Assembly (NCBI GenBank): GCA_002633025.1
Contig: NMRB01000456.1
Coordinates: forward strand, 103,684 to 167,683
Length of the DNA: 64,000 nucleotides
Direction: 5' to 3'
DNA from: Notospermus geniculatus
Taxonomy: Eukaryota > Nemertea > Pilidiophora > Heteronemertea > Lineidae
The notes beneath the pieces were generated by a model that saw only the letters and a program-made list of their open reading frames with translations, was not told the origin of the DNA and did no database searches. Both the position numbers and the translations under genes were made by a program. Shown one piece after another: positions 22,347 to 33,413 of this stretch. Positions within the stretch are counted from its first letter, which is position 1, and every line of letters begins with the position of its first letter.

Positions 22347-23092
22347 GAGGTTGAGATCAGCGACTTATCGCGGATCCTTATACGTATACGGATCGAAATG
22401 CACACAAAATTTGTCCTCGTTGTACAGAATTCTATCCGTATACGTATAAGGATCCGTGATAAGTCGCTGATCTCAACCTCCCTATTATCACTGCTGTCCA
22501 ATACTATTGTCAACCTGTAGAGACGTACATTTCAGCTGTTAACATGTGTTGTAAGGCTGTTAACCCTTTCGTTGGTTGCGACAAGCACCTACTTTTGGAG
22601 GAGCGGTCACATATGATCTTTATGACTGATATGCATCTTTCCAGAAATTCAGCGGCCAGTGCTCGAACTAAATTCTCCCCTCCGCATGTCATCACAAGAA
22701 TTCAAATTTGTGGTCAGCTGTGACCGTCTCTTTTGTATGGCAATGGAAGGGGCTAAAGAACCCCACATAGACGACATCACTGAACAGACTGATCGCCGAA
22801 TTTCTGAAAGGGGCACGCATACAGGGAATCCTCTTCAATCCATCCTTCATGCCCATGTATTGCATGTACGATGACTGGCTATAAATGCCTACTCAGTTTA
22901 CCTGTAAGGAACCCTAAATCCACGTTCCGAGTTACAAGTTCCACTCAAAACTAAATTCAAGTCTGCAATTTTACGGCACGATGTATCTTACAGAAATAGT
23001 TGGTCGTCACGAGCATCCTAGAAGACTAAGATCTTCCTACAGAAACTTTGTGTGCAAAACAAAGTGCATTTTTGGTGTCCTATCTTTTTATG

Positions 23093-23200
23093 TGTCCAGC
23101 CCCTATGATATGGAAAGTGTCCGGCCCCGATGGCGTAGAAAATATCCGGCCCCTATGGCATGGAAGTGTCCGGCCCCTATGGCGTGGAACCTGCTTCCAC
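23093..23200 (+). repeat. Short tandem repeat, ~26-bp unit
   Basis: About four imperfect copies of GTCCGGCCCCTATGGCGTGG with small variations. Confidence 0.85.
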
Positions 23201-23332
23201 AAGCAGTCTGTGATAAGAATCTCACGTGCGTAAATTTGCTTCTGTTGTTCAGTTCCAATAGATATTATTACGGTCTGTTATTATCGGGGCCTATTATTAG
23301 TCTAAGTCCGGTAGCCTTCCACAGTATTAGTC

Positions 23333-23620
23333 ATGGGTACATGTACCTTACGAGGCACTGCCATCAATTTCAATTTGAGGATATCGCTGTTTCAACAAAT
23401 TGTATCCGATTGGATTCTATACAAGCCTGATTCCGTTCACGAAGGGGTCGTCTCTCGACTAGAATGCGCCGTCACGTGCATCAACCTGGACTCTTCAACA
23501 ACGATCAACGTTTTCTATAATGACACAAGGTTACTTTGTCAACTGACTACAAAGAAAGGAACGTGTATGGAGAGGGAGGAAGGAGCAGAATATTCTGGTG
23601 CCAGGTTGTATCAGAAACAG
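23333..23620 (+). CDS. Possible exon, PAN/apple-like cysteine pattern
   Basis: An open frame reads SRLECAVTCINL, INVFYNDTRLLCQL and EYSGARLYQKQ, a cysteine spacing and final tyrosine resembling a PAN/apple module of a secreted or surface protein. A CAG|GTAGG donor follows at 23621. No neighbouring exon was found and the acceptor is unclear, so this could be an exon remnant or chance. PAN is suggested by pattern only. Confidence 0.35.
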
Positions 23621-23719
23621 GTAGGCCCCTAAGTTGTCAGGTACATGTATCTGCTACAGTCACAAAGCCATCAGATCGTGATGCAATATGTTCCCACGGC
23701 GGCCAGTCTGTAGTATAGT

Positions 23720-23882
23720 GGTTACACTACATATCGGGTACATTAAATCACCGTGCTTATCTGGGGATTAAATCGCCGAGTCTAAATAGAACCGTGTCTG
23801 AAATCCCCGTGCTTATTAGCCCGATCGAGCTTGAAGGGGCTACGCCAGGGCTATTTTAGAGGGTCGGGTATGTAGTGTAACC
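23720..23882. mobile_element. MITE (163 bp)
   Basis: Ends GGTTACACTACATATCGGG and, inverted, GGTTACACTACATACCCGA. CCGTGCTTAT occurs twice inside. No target duplication obvious. Confidence 0.8.
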
Positions 23883-24274
23883 GCGAAATCCCCGGGTCTA
23901 CCTGTAGTTGCGAGCACCCCGACAGACGGCGATGCAGATCAATGAGTCATGCGCGTGCGTATATGTTATTTCACGCCTCCAGTAGCCACTTGATTACGGA
24001 GAGTTGCCTACATGCAGTGCGCTAGTCCGAACACTGCCTCCTGTTACTCATTTGCAGAACTGACGGACGCAACAAGAGTCAGATGAAGCCTATCGCGGGG
24101 GGGGGGGGTCTATTTTGATTGGTCCTTCCATCCCCAGGTCGTGTTTTGCATACATTTAGTGCACGGCAATCGTAACATGAGGTTAGCGACAGAAGTCATC
24201 ATTCGGACTTAGTGTTGTCCATTTTACTGAAAATACTCTAAGAGAGAAGAAAGGGTGAAAAAAGTATTGTCCAA

Positions 24275-24348
24275 GTCGAGAGTCGAACCAGGGACCTTTG
24301 GATTAGTAGGCAAACGCTCTAGCCGACTGAGCTACCGAGGCAGCTGGC
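24275..24348 (-). pseudogene. tRNA-like sequence
   Basis: The minus strand has an A box (GGTAGCTCAGTCGGCTAGAG) and a B box (GGTTCGACTC) with tRNA-like spacing, so it resembles a ~73-base tRNA. The anticodon stem has a mismatch or an 8-base loop, and the T stem CCTGG faces CTCGA and does not pair. I read it as a tRNA pseudogene or SINE head. Confidence 0.6.
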
Positions 24349-24515
24349 AGCGATGGCGTTGAATCTAGGTCTTATTTAATAATATCAATATAATGCTAAC
24401 CCTGACCAAAACCTTTTCTTTTAGCCCTAACCCTACCCATCCTAAACCTTTGCCCCCACGCGCGTTGAAAAAGCACTTTACTCGCGAAGAAGTGGCCCTC
24501 TCACGTCTATAACAG

Positions 24516-25390
24516 TAACTACAGTGTACACCCTTAGTCAATAATAAATGCCCAGCTAATTTTCCAGCATATCTCAATGAATATTTTTCATAGCCAAGTT
24601 TTCTTTTCATGCGCATAATCTAGGGCCACTACGGCCCCTTTTAACACCATAAAACTTGAAATCATTACACAACTGTGTTTTTGGCAGAAGTTTGAAATCT
24701 GGCCAAAATATCATGTTTTTTTTAATACTCACATGTTCGGGTTGAAACTGGCACTGTTTTGAAGCCAGTCTGTTTCTGGACACATGAAACTTTTCGGAAT
24801 GCTAAAATTGCCATTTAAAGCAAAGTTACAGATGATTTTGTAAAATGGTTTTCCCAGTTCTTGCCATTCTATTCGTTCCAGGCACTCAAGGCACAGGGTT
24901 TTAGCATTACCCAGTCGTGAATATTTATTAGCCCCTCAACCACAAAAGGAGCGACTGACATGGAGTAATGGGCCCCTTGTGAAATTTTGAATCGTATCTC
25001 TCACAATAGGCCAACTTGGTGACCGACCCACCGGTGTAAGTTGCACTGGGTAATCGTGGTCAACTCCCATTGATGCAGTCCTTGTGACAGTCATAAACAC
25101 CTGCGTAACCTGTTATTGGGATCAACATAAATGTTTGAATAGGCCCCGGTTTGAATAGGCCTTCAATAGACTTACTGAATTAGGACACGTGATCGGGGTA
25201 TTGATAAAATGTGGCTTGGAGTCAACTGGAATTGCGGGGATTTTATTCCACAGAAAAATCATCATAAATCGTCACAAAGTTGCTCAATTTTGAATTTAAA
25301 AAAATTGTATTGTCCAGAAACAGACTGGCTTCAAAACCCGAACAAGTGAGTATTAAAAAAACATTATTGACTAAGGGTGTACATATGCGC
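24516..25390. repeat. Nested inverted repeat, arms partly >60 bp
   Basis: GTACACCCTTAGTCAATAAT at the left is the inverse of ATTATTGACTAAGGGTGTAC at the right. Further in, 24716-24782 pairs with about 25312-25362 (GAAGCCAGTCTGTTTCTGGA and its inverse). Probably an element within the hAT-like insertion. Confidence 0.75.
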
Positions 25391-25781
25391 ATGCGCATAA
25401 ACTGGGATGACTTCTGTCGGTAACCGAAAATCAATCGTATCACTTGACAACGCTGCTCTCAGGCATTTTACTTGCTTAGGGTTCAACCAGCTACACTCAC
25501 AATCACGCTCTCTGTTCACTCTAGCCAGGCAAATTAAGAAAACCGCAATTTGTTATCAAAATCACGAAAAATATTCCTCTCGAAATGCCGAATCGGCGAA
25601 TGCACAGCATCGCCATCTTTACAGTTTGAGGTCACGTGACACGGGAAGCACCAATCCGTGATCTGATCATGCTGATGACGTACGTAGAACCAACATCTGG
25701 TTCTTCGGTTATTCATCATCTGACTCTGTATTGCGTCCAGCATAGGCTAAAAATAGCAATACGAGCCAGACGTTCGGACTA

Positions 25782-27108
25782 GCAGTGCCCCTATCGCCGG
25801 GTTACAGAACTTATTACCAATCACATTTTAAGGAGTGTCGCCGCTCGCCGTGTCAACACACCGTTTTTTTCTGGCTCGGAAAAAACCCGCGTTTCAAAAA
25901 GCACGGTGATTTTAGATACATGTAGGTGTAACCAGGGCTTGTGTAGCAGAAAGTACCAAAACCAAGTACCAAACCAGTCCGAGACTGCAGTGTGTGAGTG
26001 CGCCTCGAGCCAGTTTGGTTGGATCTGGTTGGTTCCACATGGTAAAAATAGTGCCAATGGCACTGTGCCCGCTTAGCTTGAAGCATGGTGATGGCCAAGG
26101 GAGAAATAACGCTTTGTTTTTTTGGTTTTGGCGCCCCTAGTGGCGAAGCAAAGTTGTTACACTACAGCCTAGAGGTAGATATGTCCAAAGTTTCAAAGCA
26201 ATAGGGGGAAACCATTACAAAAAGAGCCGATTTCGTAATTTCTGGCGAACTTTGACCTCTGGGAACTTGGAAAGCAAGTCAAATTAAAAACTCAAGTGCT
26301 ATATTGTATGTATTCTTATTAGATATACCCATGAAAAAAATTGGCAAAAATCCATCTCTCGGTTAGGGAGAAATAGCATTTTCCATGATTTTGGTTTTGG
26401 CCCCCTAGTGACTAAGTAAAGAATCAGATTTCACCGAAGTTTTGTCTGTAAGTTGCTATAACCTAGAAGTACATGTGTACAAAGTTTCAACACAACAGTT
26501 CAAACCATTATCAAAATATAGCCCTTTGAAATTTTTCACAAAACGCCCCCTGGAGGCCAAAATAAGAATCCAACCGTGCTCGAAATCGAACTCGACCTAG
26601 ATCTTAGGTCCATATATACACCCACCAAAGATCAAAAAGATTCGTCAAAAAATAAAGGCGCTAGAGCGCTAACAAACCAAAAGTTTACGGACGTACGTAC
26701 ATGTACGTACGTACTACGTACGGATTGACGCACGACAGACCACCACTCAATGACCCCAACCACAGCATAAGCCCTGCTGGGCCTTGCGGCCAAGCGGGCT
26801 AAAAATCTTTGTGACTGGTCTTGGACTGGTTCGAAGCCGGTGTAACGTTTTTCAGTGACGCCCGTGAGCCAGTGTGGCAATACAATAGATTGACGGAATA
26901 AGCGGCGACTGGACAATGGGCGACACACAGAGGAACAGCGAGTTCGTTTCCCAGTGTGTTCCGAACAATGGGAATCACACAGAAAAACGGCCACACTGAA
27001 AAACGTTACACCTGAATCAACCGTTCTCGTTTAAAAAAGGGCTACATGTAATGAGAAGCCCATAGTTCCTCTTACACTGGGTTGTCATAAATTCAGGAAT
27101 TAAAATAT
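25782..27108. repeat. Repeat-rich stretch, no gene
   Basis: A diverged duplication at about 26117-26230 and 26389-26525 shares TTTTGGTTTTGG, CCCCTAGTG, CAAAGTTTCAA and AAACCATTA. A palindromic run of TACGTACG words lies at 26690-26722. No coding domain is recognised. Confidence 0.55.
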
Positions 27109-27223
27109 CAGGGGCCTGTTTCATAGAGTGACTTTAAGCTAAATGGTACCTTTAACCAAATGGAAAATGCATTGAAGTTAATGGTACCATTAGCTTAAAG
27201 CCACTTTATGAAACAGGCCCCTG
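27109..27223. mobile_element. Foldback MITE (115 bp)
   Basis: Ends CAGGGGCCTGTTTCATA and, inverted, CAGGGGCCTGTTTCATA, with arms of ~45 bases (CTTTAAGCTAA.. words) and almost no loop. The CAGGG..CCCTG termini are of hAT type. No clear target duplication. Confidence 0.85.
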
Positions 27224-28381
27224 GGATTCGATGTTCAGATGCATTCGGAACACCTCGGGTCTTTCCGTCATTGTTCGGGAAAGCCCCTCGGATGTCATAC
27301 AGTCATTCGCGGAGCGATTCTGGTCGTGATCACGACCAGAATTGTTAGGCTACCGCGTCACTCATGACAAGTAGCCACCTCCGCGAACAAATATAACACC
27401 TGCAAACCCTGGCTGTCTGAAGGCGTGTTTATCGCTCAAATATCAATAAATTGGTATATATTTGATACGCTGTATGTAAACTTGGAAGTGACACGCCAGT
27501 AAGGTAGTTATTTACACATTTTGGTGATCATGCCGGGCAAGTGGGAAAGTAGCTCTCGCCACTAACGTATAATATACGTTGTGATGAAATCCCCCAAATA
27601 GTTACTCGCTAGAATTCACGTAAAACGCATGGACAGCATTGAATCAGTACACTATTGACATGATTGAGGACTAAAGTAAACAAAATGATCATAAAATGTG
27701 CGAGTTTCGTCATTTCAGTACTATATATTAGCGAACTATTTCTTAGCGGAAGAACACTCCGCCAGTCTGCGTAATCGGCGCGCCGCATCACATATCCTTC
27801 CATTTCAATATGGCCGCTTTTGTATGACATTAGAGATTGAAATCTGGCAAAGTTTCAAGCTCTAAGTTGAGAATGGTTCAGATGGGCCAGCAGTCGTGAT
27901 GAAATTTTAAAGCTACTTGGGCATCCAGAGACATTTCTAACACTAGGACATGTTTTACACAAACCAGATCCTGTCTTTTGTGCAGATATGTCTAGGTTAT
28001 AGACTAAGGCACTCCGTCTCTGCAATACGCATGCGCGAACTGCGCAGCATTACAAAGACTGAGACCAACCTCAACAATTTTTGTTACGAGAATGCCAAAA
28101 TCCTGGTATCAACGCTGATTGGTCAATTTTCAATCCAGAGGTTTACAGCCATGCTGATTGGCCTTCTTGGGGGTCACATGATTGCAAAATGGCGGCGCTC
28201 TATTTAACGAACTTCAGTCAGACTAGACAGAAGCAACGCTTGGTAATACCTTGATCGCACCATGGAGGTCTTTCCCCGCAGCACTGATGATCTGATCCTC
28301 CATCAGTGACACAAGGAGATAGACACATGACAGTTGTGTCGTCCTTATCGAGAAATTTGCCAAAGACTGTTGCCGCCGGGC
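27224..28381. other. No gene recognised
   Basis: Includes ATTGCAAAATGGCGGCGCTCTATTTAACG at about 28181-28209, which looks promoter-like (GC box, AT box), followed by a 15-codon frame from 28262. I cannot link it to a gene. Confidence 0.35.
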
Positions 28382-28732
28382 CGCGAACTTTTTTTCCTAA
28401 CCGATATATCCATTACGACCTTTTTTTCCTAACCAATATAGCAAAAGCTAATCCTAATCCTAATCCGAATAATCGAGAGGTTAAGAAACCGCTTCGTTAA
28501 CGATAACACTAACGCTAACGCTATTTCTGACGTACATTTGCAATGTAAAAAATAGGTTAGGTGTTACCGTTACCATTTCTTAACCTCTCGACTACCCCCA
28601 ACACTAAACATGACCCTAACCCTAACCCTTACACTTACCCAACCATTATCCCACCATTCACAAATTGTTAATTTTATCTCGTAATGGATATACTGGTTAG
28701 GAATCTATACCGGTTAGGAAAAGAAAATCCGC
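28382..28732. mobile_element. Foldback element with telomere-like core, copy 1
   Basis: Ends CGCGAACTTTTTTTCCTAACC and, inverted, GCGGATTTTCTTTTCCTAACC, each followed by an inverted TATATCCATTAC. The centre holds CTAATC/CCTAACCCTAACCC runs. Flanks share CGCCGG. The second copy is at 30430-30674. Confidence 0.82.
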
Positions 28733-28764
28733 CGCCGGACCGGGGATATGATGGGGGCAATGGT

Positions 28765-28841
28765 GCGCAAAGCAGCATCACACAAGTTTTAGACGTTGTG
28801 GCCAGACCCTCGGTTGGTAGACCGAGGGCCTGGCTGCGCGA
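28765..28841. repeat. Hairpin-containing repeat, copy 1
   Basis: GCGCAAAGCAGCATCACA, then TAGACGTTGTGGCCAGACC and the hairpin CCCTCGGTTGGTAGACCGAGGG. The same module lies inverted at 51779-51856. Confidence 0.8.
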
Positions 28842-29399
28842 GACTATCTAGGTTACAGAAAGGTCAAAATAGATAGGAATGGTGAAGTTGGGATTGATAC
28901 TTCGGTACCCTTACTTATAAGAGGTGTCATGCTTGTGGAGATATTACAGGGCTTTCATTAACTTTTTCCCTACCTGGGTCACGACTTCCACAATTTTTTT
29001 ATGGAAGTCAATTTGGGAAGATGGTGGGGTCTTTAGACTTCCAGCAATTCTTTTTGGGGGTCGTGACTTCTTGTTATATTTTACTGGGTTCAAATATTCC
29101 CTCCATATGCTGCTACCGGTACCGAGTGCGAGCCAGGATGTGTGGTTGCCAGGCATGGGCGATGGGGATCCCCAGTTTTCTTTTCAGTGCGCCCGCAAGG
29201 GCTCGGCGTGTTGAAGAAAATTTGGCCGGCGCGCGCCGGGGTCCTTTGGCGTGAATGGAGACTTAGTATATGCAGATAGGACTTCCACACTTTCTCTGTC
29301 AGCGTATCATCGAATTTATCTGCATTTTTGAGACTTCAGAGTTATTTATATTTGCGTCATTTCTGTAGTTTACATGCGCAATAGACGCCATACGTAGGC
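28842..29399. other. No gene recognised
   Basis: Short frames only. TACAGGGCTTTCATTAAC near 28945 is the inverse of TTAATGAAAGCCCTGCA at 30897, just outside the 1.5-kb element at TTAA. Confidence 0.4.
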
Positions 29400-29403
29400 T
29401 TAA

Positions 29404-30896
29404 AGTAATTGGCCAGAGGCGTATTTTCTCCAATTTATCTTACGTATTTATCAGTAAATGTGACATATTGGACCAACGAAAGTCCTCCACACCGACAAAT
29501 TTCGAAAATGACGCGTTTTTAAAAAGACCGCCTCGAAAAAAAACTTCCCATTTGCGCGAGTCCCCAAGAACATCGATGACGTCACACGAGGGCGACGTCA
29601 TCGTCACTGACCCTCGACCACTGTCACGTGCTTTACATCATCACGGCTGGTAATAATTTCGCGCCACATTTGGAAGCAGAAATATCATCTGATCCATCTG
29701 CCTTCCAACCCTTCATCATCGGTGCATGAGTTTGAAGAATCTGGAGGCGCGAATTTCGTTTTCAGCCATACCAATTTGAGCCTGAACAGGCCTACGGCTC
29801 TAATGACCCCGAGCCCGAGGGTGATATGGACTTCGACGTGGTGGACTTTGAACGGCGGCTTCATGATTTGGAATATTGGTGTGTTACGTTTTTAGTTGAC
29901 AGTCCCCCGTCATGCCAAGGCCAAAATTAAAAGCTTAGCTATGGACCGACTCGAACCACATCGGGCGTTCGCCTGTAACTGGCAATTAGGCCTAGGTGGG
30001 CCTACGTCACTTTCTAAAAGTCGGATCGATACAGGGTGCAGAGCCAAACACGCAATGTGCAGATGAAATGTATTGTATCGCCTATACGACGTCAGTCAAG
30101 TGCCCTGTGAATTTCATGATTTTGTAATTTCATTTGGCCCACCCCGACCCGCAGCATGTTGGGCATTCACAATTTGCCTAATTAGGGCCAACTTGACCAG
30201 TCAGCAATGGTCCGTCGAACAAACTGCTTCCAGGAATATTAATCGCAAAATCTTTGGGAAATTCATGCAGAGTTCTTACACCAAACTCCGACCGTTTAAA
30301 AAAACACGTAGACAACGCAGTTATAAACCATATTTATCGGAGAAACAGCCGATTACAGTGACAAGTGATGATCGCTGCGCCTGTCTTATCATACGACTGC
30401 TGACGTCCACCACTGTGACGTCGACCGCCCGCGAACTTTTTTTTCCTAACCAATATATCCATTACGACCAACTTTTTTTCCTAACCTGTATAGCAAAACC
30501 TAATCCTAATCCTAATCTGAACCCTAATCCTAATACTACTCCCCAAACTAACCCTGACCCTAACCCTAACCCTTACACTTACCCTATCATTAACCCGCCA
30601 TTCACTTCGTTAATTTCATTTCGTAATGGATATACTGGTTAGGAATCTATACCGGTTAGGAAAAAAAAATTCGCCGACCGCCCTCGCCCTCGTGTGACGT
30701 CATCACGCCACAGGCGCCAGTCCAGAAACGTTGCCCGTTTTTGTGGCGGCGCACGAATTTACACATTTTTAAAAGTGGATTTGTTGAAAGCGGCTGATTT
30801 ATTTCGTGATTGAATAGGGATATATTGGAAAGTTAATCACTTACAACACTTACATACGTGTAATTACTGAAAAGTATGCGCCTCTGGCCAATTACT
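29404..30896. mobile_element. DNA transposon at TTAA (1493 bp)
   Basis: TTAA flanks both ends (29400-29403 and 30897-30900). Ends AGTAATTGGCCAGAGGCG and its inverse are identical over 18 bases. A second inner pair, GATGACGTCACACGAGGGCGA-like, lies at about 29574 and 30690. The telomere-like foldback copy 2 is inserted within. No transposase frame. TTAA targeting fits a piggyBac-like origin, though the tips are not CCC. Confidence 0.83.
30430..30674. mobile_element. Foldback element with telomere-like core, copy 2, 8-bp TSD
   Basis: CGACCGCC is duplicated perfectly at 30422-30429 and 30675-30682. Ends CGCGAACTTTTTTTTCCTAA and, inverted, GCGAATTTTTTTTTCCTAAC. The core CCTAATCCTAATC and CCCTAACCCTAACCC makes an NPNPNP-type open frame, which I do not call a gene. 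Confidence 0.87.
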
Positions 30897-30962
30897 TTAA
30901 TGAAAGCCCTGCAGTTGATCCCCGGTTAAAATTGGGGTATGATCTATATTCTGCTGTAGGAC

Positions 30963-31922
30963 ATGAAACGGATGGATACCTTCAGGTATGCTAGGAGGAA
31001 ACAGTTCATTCCACAGATAATACTCTCCTGGGATGATTTATTTGATTATGACACATTGACAGGACAAGTTTCAGTTTTAAGTCGACCAGAGACCAACCTC
31101 ATTAGAATACTCATTTACCGAAATAGAAAGGAACAATATGGTATTGTTTATGATACATCAGTATTGTACCATGGCGGGACGGAACATATATGTCACTGGT
31201 TGATATATCGCCAGTGGATCCTCATAACGAGATGCGATAAGGGCTCTAGCCATTACCTTCAGGTTTACAATGTTTATAATGGTTCATTTATTGAGGAACA
31301 CGGATTTCATGAAAATGAAGAGGGCTTGGCAACTACTGGGATTGTCCAGGGAGGGAATATAATACTCTTTGTTATTCACAAAAAAGGATATGTGCGAGAA
31401 GCCACACTTTACAATGCTCAGGTGAATGGCAGAATCAGACTGGATCGTGGCTTACTTGTCCCATATCAACCGATTCGAGTATGTGTTTATCATGAAACAG
31501 TTTATAAGGTGAGCACATTTCCACCCAAAGGAGGGTTTGTCCGACATATTTCTATCTTTAAACAAGAAAGAAATTATGTGCCAATGAATTACTACATGCA
31601 ACATTCAAATAACAGTTTCCACCATCATGGGTTTATAATCAAATACGTAAGACAGTCTGGTAATCATATCATTTCTGTATTTTTTACATTTCCATCCACG
31701 GCTGTAGGTTTTAGAGAAGTTTGCAGGCCAAAGCATGGCCTTATCACAAAGAGGAAAACTCTTGAGGAAAATTCAAGAGCATTTCCATTACTCAAAGATG
31801 GTAATATAATATATTATGTTTTTGATCCTGGCGATGGGTCAGTGCTTCTGTTTAGAAGAATCCGAAGGGCGAGGGAGACGCCACTTCTATTTGTTTCAAA
31901 CACACAGTCAAGAAATATATGA
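30963..31922 (+). CDS. Unrecognised 319-residue protein
   Basis: Intact frame of 320 codons with ordinary composition and no signal peptide or membrane segment visible. It is rich in short alternating hydrophobic stretches (for example WLIYRQWILITRCDKG and NIILFVIHKKGYV) spaced like beta-propeller blades, but no WD, Kelch or F-box signature is clear. A TTCTGCTGTAG just before the ATG could be a splice acceptor, so this may be the last exon of a larger gene. AATAAA follows at about 31994. It starts about 65 bases beyond the TTAA element. It could be a host gene or a captured or repeat-borne one; function unknown. Confidence 0.7.
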   Translation: MKRMDTFRYARRKQFIPQIILSWDDLFDYDTLTGQVSVLSRPETNLIRILIYRNRKEQYGIVYDTSVLYHGGTEHICHWLIYRQWILITRCDKGSSHYLQVYNVYNGSFIEEHGFHENEEGLATTGIVQGGNIILFVIHKKGYVREATLYNAQVNGRIRLDRGLLVPYQPIRVCVYHETVYKVSTFPPKGGFVRHISIFKQERNYVPMNYYMQHSNNSFHHHGFIIKYVRQSGNHIISVFFTFPSTAVGFREVCRPKHGLITKRKTLEENSRAFPLLKDGNIIYYVFDPGDGSVLLFRRIRRARETPLLFVSNTQSRNI

Positions 31923-31952
31923 ATCGTAGTGTTTTATCAAATGTACTCTGAA

Positions 31953-31999
31953 CGCGACCAAATTTTTGGTCGCAAATTACCCGAGTATGCTCAATAAAG
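31953..31999 (+). terminator. Hairpin and polyadenylation signal
   Basis: GCGACCAAATTTTTGGTCGC (31953-31972) is a near-perfect hairpin in the 3' flank of the unrecognised protein; AATAAA follows at 31994-31999. Confidence 0.55.
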
Positions 32000-33008
32000 A
32001 TTTCCTGTGTGATGAGATATTCATAGGATATCATTTTTTGCCATGGAGAAAGTAATGAGAAGCAGGGGCAAGAAGACAATGCAGGGGACTCAAACCCTGT
32101 TGCCGCTACATTGAAAATTTACAGTCAGTTTTAACACCATCTCCAAAACGGGGAAGTATTGGGGGTATTGGGGGAGATATTTGGGGGCATCGCAATATGT
32201 AAAGGGTTGTGGTTCGGCTCGGAGGAAGACAAGACGAATGCCCCGTTTCTCCCCAGTACTCTATCGTCCAGTGAAATGGGAGGAACGTGATGTAACTCGG
32301 GAAAGGAGTGACCGATCACGTGACGACCGTTTCCTCCCATTCAATTTCGAGACGAGAAGGTGGAAGGCTGAAGGTGTATGTCGGGGCAGCGAGCGGCCAG
32401 GAATGTCGGGGCGGTTGTCTGGTTGTCAGCTTCCAGTTTGCCCTACCACCCACCCATCCTTACCAATTGCTACGAACTGGTGATTCTGAACTCTCTCATT
32501 TCTCCAAGACGAATGCCCCGTTTCTACCCCGTACTCTATCGTCCAGAGAAATGGGAGGAACGTGATGTCACTCGGGAATGGGGTATACGACTAGTCTAAA
32601 AAGTGTCATGGAAATTCAGAAAAGATATCCCCTGAGTACCTATTGGTGATCCTCTACAGTGCACCTAGCTATCAGGGTATACGTTTCTGAACGCCCTACA
32701 ACAGTTGCGTTTTCTAACACCCAGAGCACCCAATCAGGTAGTCTCAGTAACTGGGACTCTGGTGCTGCATTTTTACTTGTACAAACTGGGACATCTAAAT
32801 GGCGCGCATACAGAGTCCCAGCTTGCCCAATGCATTCCCTGTGGAGCACTTCCGCACCAAATTCAATGCGGGAACTGTTCACAACTAGAAGTTGGATCTA
32901 CGGAGGTTCCAGTTTCCTCCTACATTAAACATCATAATGAACAGATTTTGACAACCAGCATACCTATCAACCTACAAATATCAACATAGGCCGAGCTATG
33001 TATGGATG
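32000..33008. repeat. Duplicated short segments, no gene
   Basis: 32227-32310 and 32503-32586 are near copies (AAGACGAATGCCCCGTTTCT and ACTCTATCGTCCAG). A piece around CGACCGTTTCCTCCCATTC (32323-32355) recurs near 54610. G-rich run GGGGGTATTGGGGGAGATAT at about 32160. Confidence 0.65.
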
Positions 33009-33413
33009 TGAGACACGGCCATATAGATTTTAAGGAATCTGGAACACAAGGATCCCCAAGGAACCCTACGGAATCCGGTCTGCAGTTCATGCCTCTTCTC
33101 ATACCTACGTGTACACTTGAATGCACGTGTAGCCTACTAGTTGGCCTATCAATGTGACATCCTTTCTGCTGGTGAAAAATCAAAAGTGCTCCTGCAGACT
33201 GAAATCTTATCCCCATGACTGCATATTTTGAACGTTTATCGCAAAAAAAACATTTATAGACGTTTTCCTGGCGGATTCTTTGTACAGTGAATAATACAAT
33301 CATAATAATGTCGTTTTCTCATATCATTTGCCTTATTTGGAGCTAATTCCGTAGGGTTCCTTGGGGATCCTTGTTTTCCAGATTCCTTAAAATCTAAATG
33401 GCCGTGAGACACA
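33009..33413. mobile_element. Foldback element (405 bp)
   Basis: Arms 33009-33077 and 33344-33413 are ~90% complementary; both contain TTTTAAGGAATCTGG and GGATCCCCAAGGAACCCTAC or inverse. The loop is about 266 bases. Confidence 0.85.

Larger units (their letters stand above)
20849..22487. mobile_element. Foldback MITE split by a later insertion
   Basis: The left remnant is 20849-20864, and the rest is 22347-22487, a hairpin with arms of about 60 bases (GAGGTTGAGATCAGCGACTT... and its inverse) around TATACGTATACGGAT words. Taking out 20865-22346 with one GAGGTTGAG restores a continuous inverted repeat. Confidence 0.85.
24175..25431. mobile_element. hAT-like insertion (1257 bp), 8-bp TSD
   Basis: A perfect CAATCGTA duplication flanks it (24167-24174 and 25432-25439). 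The subterminal inverted ends GGTTAGCGACAGAAGTCATC and GGTTACCGACAGAAGTCATC differ at one base. The uninterrupted copy at 45465-45949 shows the empty site. No transposase frame. A tRNA-like pseudogene and a nested inverted repeat (24516-25386) are inside. Confidence 0.88.
24023..25781. mobile_element. TAGTCCGAAC-ended element, split copy
   Basis: Ends TAGTCCGAAC and GTTCGGACTA. Flanks GCAGTGCGC and GCAGTGCCC form a 9-bp duplication with one mismatch. The ~490-bp body matches 45465-45949 but is split by the 1257-bp insertion 24175-25431. Confidence 0.9.

Noticed and set aside
24275-24348. Functional tRNA gene
   Set aside because: T stem and anticodon stem do not pair; only the promoter boxes are kept.
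26690-26722. TACGTACG run as an origin or regulatory site
   Set aside because: Simple alternating repeat; nothing ties it to a function.
30073-30642. 189-codon plus frame with NPNPNP repeats
   Set aside because: The C-terminal half translates the telomere-like core of a foldback element, and the first part has no domain.
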